DNA from: Gemmataceae bacterium
GTDB taxonomy: Bacteria > Planctomycetota > Planctomycetia > Gemmatales > Gemmataceae
Direction of reading: 5' to 3'
Length of the DNA: 50,422 nt
Assembly (NCBI GenBank): GCA_022616435.1
Contig: JAKEET010000059.1
Coordinates: forward strand, 1 to 50,422
Positions 46,091 through 50,422 of the stretch are shown here, one piece after another (positions within the stretch are counted from its first letter, which is position 1; each line of letters begins with the position of its first letter). The notes under the pieces are model-generated. The model was not told the DNA's origin, ran no database searches, and worked only from the letters and a program-made list of their open reading frames with translations. The position numbers and the translations under genes are program-made.

Positions 46091-46092
46091 CC

Positions 46093-47169
46093 ATGAAAAT
46101 CACCAGCCTCCACGCCCAGCGCGTCCGCATCCCGCAGAAGCCGCCGATCGCGCCGTACCAGAACCGCTATCAGGCGGGAACGCACAAGGAAGCCCTCCTG
46201 GTCCGTCTCGAAACCGACAACGGCCTCGTCGGCTGGGGCGAGACCCCCGACGACTGGATCAACAAGTCCTTCGAGGGGACGCCGGTCGAACGGCTCCGCA
46301 CGCAGGTGCTCGGCCGCGATCCGTTCGACGTCGAGCTGTTCTACGCCGAGAACACCCTGGGAAGCTACCTGGCCAGCGGCGTTGACATGGCGATGTGGGA
46401 CCTGATCGGCCAGGCGACGCGGCAGCCGCTCTACAAGCTGCTGGGCGGCGCGGTCCGCAAGCGGATCGAGCTGGCCGCGTGCATGGGCATCCGCCCCTAC
46501 GACGAGGCGAAGGCGATCGCCCAGCAATACCTGGCCGAGGGCTTCACGACGCTCAAGACCAAGGCGGGCCGGCGCGCCGACGAGGACCTGGAAATGGTCC
46601 GCGGCATCCGCGACGGCGTCGGCGACCAGCTCCAGCTCCGGATCGACCCCAACATGGGCTACAGTCCGGACGTCGCGCTGCAGTTGGCCCGCGATCTGGA
46701 ACAGTATGGCCTCGAATACTTCGAGCAGCCGATGCACTTCACACAGATCGGCGAATCGGCCCGGCTCCGCCGCCGCACGACCACGCCCCTGGCCCTCAAT
46801 GAATCGGTGACCACGCCGGAAATCACCCTGCAAATCCTCGAGCTGCGGGCCGCCGATTTCCTGCTCCCCGACACCTACCAGTGCGGCGGCATCGTCGGCG
46901 TCCGCAAAGTGGCGTCCCTGTGTGAGGCGGCCAGCGTCCCCTGCGTTTTCCACTGCGCCCATGACCTGGGCCTGAAGACCGCGGCCATGCTCCACGTCGT
47001 CGCCAGCAATCCGAACTTCCCCCTCGCCAACGATTGCACCTACTACGGCCTGGTGGACGACATCATCACCGTGCCGCACCAGATCGAGCGCGGCACGATG
47101 CTGGTGCCGGAAGGCCCGGGTCTGGGCGTGACGGTGGATGAGGGGAAGCTGGCGAAGTATCGGGTGTGA
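46093..47169 (+). CDS. Mandelate racemase/muconate lactonizing enzyme family protein (enolase superfamily)
   Basis: 358 residues. The N-terminal capping domain covers ~1-120. In the barrel the metal ligands are Asp185 (IDPN), Glu211 (YFEQPM) and Glu237 (NES), with a catalytic KTK at 155-157 on the second strand and a candidate base or acid in FHCAHDLGLK near 287-295. The family catalyses proton abstraction next to a carboxylate (racemases, dehydratases, cycloisomerases). The exact substrate cannot be read. Transcription probably starts from the divergent region shared with cysteine dioxygenase; the heptad array sits in the leader. Confidence 0.92.
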   Translation: MKITSLHAQRVRIPQKPPIAPYQNRYQAGTHKEALLVRLETDNGLVGWGETPDDWINKSFEGTPVERLRTQVLGRDPFDVELFYAENTLGSYLASGVDMAMWDLIGQATRQPLYKLLGGAVRKRIELAACMGIRPYDEAKAIAQQYLAEGFTTLKTKAGRRADEDLEMVRGIRDGVGDQLQLRIDPNMGYSPDVALQLARDLEQYGLEYFEQPMHFTQIGESARLRRRTTTPLALNESVTTPEITLQILELRAADFLLPDTYQCGGIVGVRKVASLCEAASVPCVFHCAHDLGLKTAAMLHVVASNPNFPLANDCTYYGLVDDIITVPHQIERGTMLVPEGPGLGVTVDEGKLAKYRV

Positions 47170-47309
47170 TCAGGTCGGAGCGTTGCCGCGCCAACCTGCT
47201 GTACCGCGAGATTGAGAGCGAGCTGATGCCCTTGTGCCGCGACCAGGATCTGGGCGTGATCCAACCTCGGCTCGGGCACGCACTCTATACGCCCGTCCAG
47301 TCATCTCCT

Positions 47310-47315
47310 AGAATG
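47310..47315 (+). promoter_or_regulatory. Candidate -10 (TAGAAT) for the SbcD/SbcC-like pair
   Basis: TAGAAT lies 52 bp before the phosphoesterase ATG. As with the other TAGAAT hexamers in this window, the -35 is unclear. Confidence 0.35.
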
Positions 47316-47367
47316 GTTGCGTCCGCAGCCCGGTCATCGCTGCGGGAACCCTAACCAGCGGCCCACC

Positions 47368-48504
47368 ATGCTCGTGGCACACCTTTCCGATCTGCATCTC
47401 GGCCGAAAATCCCCCGGCGATGCCCAGGGCGCCGAACGGCTCAATTCGTTTCGCCAGGCCCTGACCACGCTCGCTGGCGCCGGTCCGGACGTCATCGTCA
47501 TCGCCGGCGACGCCTTCGACGGACCGAATGTCGAGCCGGCGATCATCGACGAGGCGGCCAGAAGCCTGGTCGAGCTGAGATCGATTCCCGTGGTGATCAT
47601 CCCGGGGAATCACGATCCGGCCGATGCCGACAGGCTCTGGACGGCCTTGCAGAAAGCCGTCGGATCGTCGAGCGTTCATCTGGTGCGCGAAGCTCGGATC
47701 ATCGCCTTGGCCGATGGCAAGTTGCTGGTCGAGGCGTATCCCTGCCTCACGCGCTTCAGCGACGAGCCTCCTTGGGAACAACGGCTGCCGATTCCCGCGG
47801 CGCGTCCCGATGCGGTGCGAGTCGTGGTGGCCCACGGCACGCTCCAAGGGGGCCCGGTGCCCGAGGGCGAGACGGACACCTATCCATTTACCGACGCGGA
47901 TCTTGAGGCACTGGGCGCCGACTACGTGGCACTGGGCCATTTTCACGGCGTGTACCCCGCCTGGGGCGACGGCGAAGCCTGTCAGAGGTCCTTCAGTTAC
48001 TGTGGGACGCACGAGCCGGACCAGTTCGGCGGCGATGCGGGCTACGCGATCCTCGCCAGCGTGGCGGCCGGTCAGCCCGTGCAGTTGCGGCGCGTCAAGA
48101 CCGGGCGGCGGCAGTGGCGTCAGGTCCTCCTCACCGGCCCCGCCGACCTCGCCCAGGTCGAGCGGCTCTACGACGAGGCGAAATCCGGCGGCGATCCCGG
48201 ACGCTACGTGATTCGCCTGAAAATCCAGCGCGGCAGCGGCTGGAGCGTCGGCGATGTCGAGCGTCTGGAAGCGCTGGAGGCGGCGCTCCTGGCGGTGGGG
48301 GCGCAGGTCGAGCGCCGCGGCATCATTCAGGCGCGCGTCGACGTGCAGGCGCTCGACCTGCAAGGGCTGCCGACCGGGGCGGTCAAGGAAGCATTGCTGT
48401 CGCTGCAACGCGACCTCGACGAGGCCAAAAACGATAACCGCCGCGATGTCCTCGCGTGCGCGCTCCAGGTCGGCTGGGACAAGCTCCAGGAAGCGAGCCA
48501 ATGA
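47368..48504 (+). CDS. SbcD/Mre11-like metallophosphoesterase
   Basis: 378 residues. The calcineurin-like metal motifs are present: Asp8 and His10 (SDLHLG), Asp48 (AGDAFDG), Asn81-His82 (PGNHD), a VVAHGTL element and GHFHG near 195. These are the SbcD/Mre11 order. The C-terminal ~120 residues are a helical capping region with no obvious family match. With an SbcC-like ATPase it would process DNA ends or hairpins. It overlaps that gene by ATGA. The start at 47368 gives the family N-terminus (MLVAHLSDLHLG). Confidence 0.9.
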   Translation: MLVAHLSDLHLGRKSPGDAQGAERLNSFRQALTTLAGAGPDVIVIAGDAFDGPNVEPAIIDEAARSLVELRSIPVVIIPGNHDPADADRLWTALQKAVGSSSVHLVREARIIALADGKLLVEAYPCLTRFSDEPPWEQRLPIPAARPDAVRVVVAHGTLQGGPVPEGETDTYPFTDADLEALGADYVALGHFHGVYPAWGDGEACQRSFSYCGTHEPDQFGGDAGYAILASVAAGQPVQLRRVKTGRRQWRQVLLTGPADLAQVERLYDEAKSGGDPGRYVIRLKIQRGSGWSVGDVERLEALEAALLAVGAQVERRGIIQARVDVQALDLQGLPTGAVKEALLSLQRDLDEAKNDNRRDVLACALQVGWDKLQEASQ

Positions 48505-50422
48505 AGATCCACGGCATCAAACTCCGCAATGTCCGCCGTTTCAAGGAGCTGAGCCTCGACCTGCCGGGCGCGCTCACGTTGATTGGCGGGCCCAACGGCG
48601 CCGGCAAGACGACCCTGCAGCAGACCATCCTCGCGGCAATGTTCTTTTGCGAGAAGCAGGTCCGCGACAGCTTCGTCTCGCAGTTCGATCCCGACAGTTC
48701 GCCCATGGTGACGCTGGATCTCTCCCACGGCGGCGACGCGCCCACGATTGTCCTGACGCGCAACCTGCTCGACGACAGAGGTGAATGGCAAGAAGGCAGC
48801 ACGGTCCTCAAGAAGAAGAAGCAGGCCCTGGACAAAATTCAGGAAGTGCTGCCGATCACCGCGGACGCCGCCGCTCTGTTGCTCTGGGGCCGGCAAGACG
48901 ACATGCCCGCGGTCGTCGACAGCTTCCCCTCCGACGGCCACAGCCTGCTAACCGCGGCAACCATCAAGGGTTCGGGCCCGGATCCGAAGGCGATCATCAA
49001 GCAGCTCGAAAAGGACAGCGACCAAGCACGCAAAGGCGAACGCGGCGGCCAGGTGGTCGGACCGTTGATACAGGCCAAGAACGCCTTGAAGCTGTTGGTG
49101 GACGAGATGGAGGGGGCCGTCCGCGCCGACGAGGAACTGCGCAGTCGGCGTCAACAGTTGCAAGAGGCCAAGGCGCGCCGTGATCAGGTCCGGCGACAGG
49201 CGGAAGTCGCCCAGGCTCGACTCGACCAGTTCGTCCGGCTGGAGAAACTGATGGTCCCGGCGCTCGACTACATGGCGACCCGCGACCGGATGGCGGCGGA
49301 GCAACAGGAGTGGAAAGGGCTGGAGGAAGAGATCGCCGACGCTCGCAAGGACGCCGACGGCCTGCACAAGGAGCTGGAGGTGCTGGTCGCCCAGCACCGG
49401 GTCGCTCGCGATGAAGAGTTAGGCCGCCAGATCGAAGGCCTGCAAGAACGCATCCGGGTCGCCGAAGAGTTGGACACCGCTTGCGCCGACATCGTCAAAG
49501 ACCTCAAGGCGAGGAAGCGACCCGAGCCGGCGGACGTGAAGACTTGCCAGGCGTTGCAACGCCAGCTCAACGAGGCCCAGGCCAAGATGGAAGCCACCGG
49601 CGTGCGCTACGAACTGTCCGCCGACGCCGGGCCGCGCACGCTGCGGATCGCGGAGGACGGCCAGGACGCCAAGGAGATCGTGCTCGCCGCGGGACAATCG
49701 CACCAGGGGATCGTCGGCCGGCTGACGATCGAGGCCGACGGTTTGCGTTTCGCCGCGGCCGGCAAGGAGGACATCTCCGGGTTGAAAGAGACGATCCAGA
49801 ATGTGTCGGCGGAAACGCGCGCCTTGTTCAAGCGCTTCGCGGCGGAGACCGACGCGGAGTTTCTCGACAGCGCCAGGGAGCAAGAGCGCCTGCAGCAGGC
49901 GCTGGAACAAACGAAGAACGACATGCGGCGTCACCTGGGCGCAGCGACGATCAGCGGCCTCAAGACCGATCTCGATCGCCTGGCGGCCGGCCGCATCGAA
50001 AACAACATGACGTTGAAAGACCGCGAGATTTGTGCGGGCAAACACCTGCCGTCGGCCGCGGACATCAACTCGTCATGTGAGTACAAGCGCGGCGAGATTC
50101 AGAAGGCTCGGGAAGCTGTCCGGATCCTGGAACAAAAACGGCCCAACGAGGCGACCAGGAACCTCAGCGTGAAAACGCTGGAGGCGATTCGCACGAAGGC
50201 CCGTGAAGCCGCGGCGACGTTCGCCGACGCCGATGAGCAGCAGCGCGAGCCGACCCGGCAACTGGGCGACGAGATTCGAGTCCGCCTGGACCGCGAGCGG
50301 CAAGAACAGATGAAGCTCTCCAACACGCTGATCGATGCGGAGAAGAAAGTCGCGGAGCTGCAGGGTCAACTCACCCAAGCCCAGCCGCACCGCGCCCTCG
50401 ACGAGATTCGAGCGGACCTGGA
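48501..50422 (+). CDS. SbcC/Rad50-like AAA ATPase (partial, runs off the right edge)
   Basis: The frame stays open from ATG 48501 to the window end, about 640 residues. Walker A is GGPNGAGKTT at ~29-38, with a MKIHGIKLRNVRRFKEL start typical of SMC/SbcC proteins, and a Q-loop-like LLLWGRQDD near 130. From ~190 the sequence is heptad-rich coiled coil with many Glu, Arg, Lys, Leu and Gln. Signature, Walker B and the return coil lie beyond the edge. No CxxC zinc hook is seen up to the edge, although it may lie later. Coupled to the SbcD-like nuclease by a 4-nt overlap. Confidence 0.88.
   Translation, partial: MKIHGIKLRNVRRFKELSLDLPGALTLIGGPNGAGKTTLQQTILAAMFFCEKQVRDSFVSQFDPDSSPMVTLDLSHGGDAPTIVLTRNLLDDRGEWQEGSTVLKKKKQALDKIQEVLPITADAAALLLWGRQDDMPAVVDSFPSDGHSLLTAATIKGSGPDPKAIIKQLEKDSDQARKGERGGQVVGPLIQAKNALKLLVDEMEGAVRADEELRSRRQQLQEAKARRDQVRRQAEVAQARLDQFVRLEKLMVPALDYMATRDRMAAEQQEWKGLEEEIADARKDADGLHKELEVLVAQHRVARDEELGRQIEGLQERIRVAEELDTACADIVKDLKARKRPEPADVKTCQALQRQLNEAQAKMEATGVRYELSADAGPRTLRIAEDGQDAKEIVLAAGQSHQGIVGRLTIEADGLRFAAAGKEDISGLKETIQNVSAETRALFKRFAAETDAEFLDSAREQERLQQALEQTKNDMRRHLGAATISGLKTDLDRLAAGRIENNMTLKDREICAGKHLPSAADINSSCEYKRGEIQKAREAVRILEQKRPNEATRNLSVKTLEAIRTKAREAAATFADADEQQREPTRQLGDEIRVRLDRERQEQMKLSNTLIDAEKKVAELQGQLTQAQPHRALDEIRADL

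Overview
The window looks like a high-GC Planctomycetota chromosome, most like the Gemmata group. The evidence is a BBP7-type outer-membrane protein, a DUF1549/DUF1553 protein with cytochrome-type CxxCH motifs, Uma2 proteins, a large Ser/Thr kinase next to an ECF-type sigma factor, and several short palindromic or tandem repeats between and inside genes. No rRNA, tRNA, CRISPR array, insertion sequence, prophage or replication origin was seen. Gene density is high and functions are mostly chromosomal.

Layout. 1-2.5 kb: the tail of a Gfo/Idh-type oxidoreductase, then a purine nucleoside phosphorylase flanked by two Uma2 genes. 2.6-5.8 kb: a very large secreted M1 metallopeptidase whose C-terminus reads as an Omp85-type beta-barrel. 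5.8-6.5 kb: a gene-poor stretch with a hairpin repeat. 6.5-12.8 kb: a DksA/TraR zinc-finger protein, an HtrA-like protease, a translationally coupled P-loop NTPase plus TPR protein pair, an orphan antitoxin with the stub of its PIN toxin, and a frameshifted DUF1028 gene. 12.8-22.3 kb: a BBP7 protein, an FAD dehydrogenase, a creatininase-family amidohydrolase, an intact antitoxin/PIN toxin pair, a GNAT protein, a UspA protein, a Ste24-like M48 protease and a DUF3179 protein.

22.4-27.9 kb is a core translation and RNA block: rpmE, prfA, prmC, rpsO and pnp. 28-31.5 kb: the DUF1549/DUF1553 protein and small hypotheticals. 31.7-38.1 kb: a membrane Ser/Thr kinase with a beta-propeller-like exterior, its sigma factor and a secreted protein. 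38.1-43.8 kb: trpS, a planctomycete hypothetical, glmS, a lipoprotein hydrolase and a proline-rich secreted protein. 43.8-47.2 kb: a coupled cysteine dioxygenase and PLP decarboxylase pair (inferred hypotaurine route), divergent from an enolase-superfamily enzyme. 47.4 kb to the end: a coupled SbcD-like phosphoesterase and SbcC/Rad50-like ATPase, the latter cut by the window edge.

The most unusual signals are the M1 peptidase/Omp85 fusion, the NTPase-TPR pair with a possibly leaderless start, 7-bp tandem repeats that run exactly up to several ATG codons (prfA, prmC, the enolase-superfamily gene, one Uma2 gene), and palindromic repeats that have been read into proteins (the M1 peptidase and the lipoprotein hydrolase). 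All calls come from reading translations and motifs; no database search was possible.
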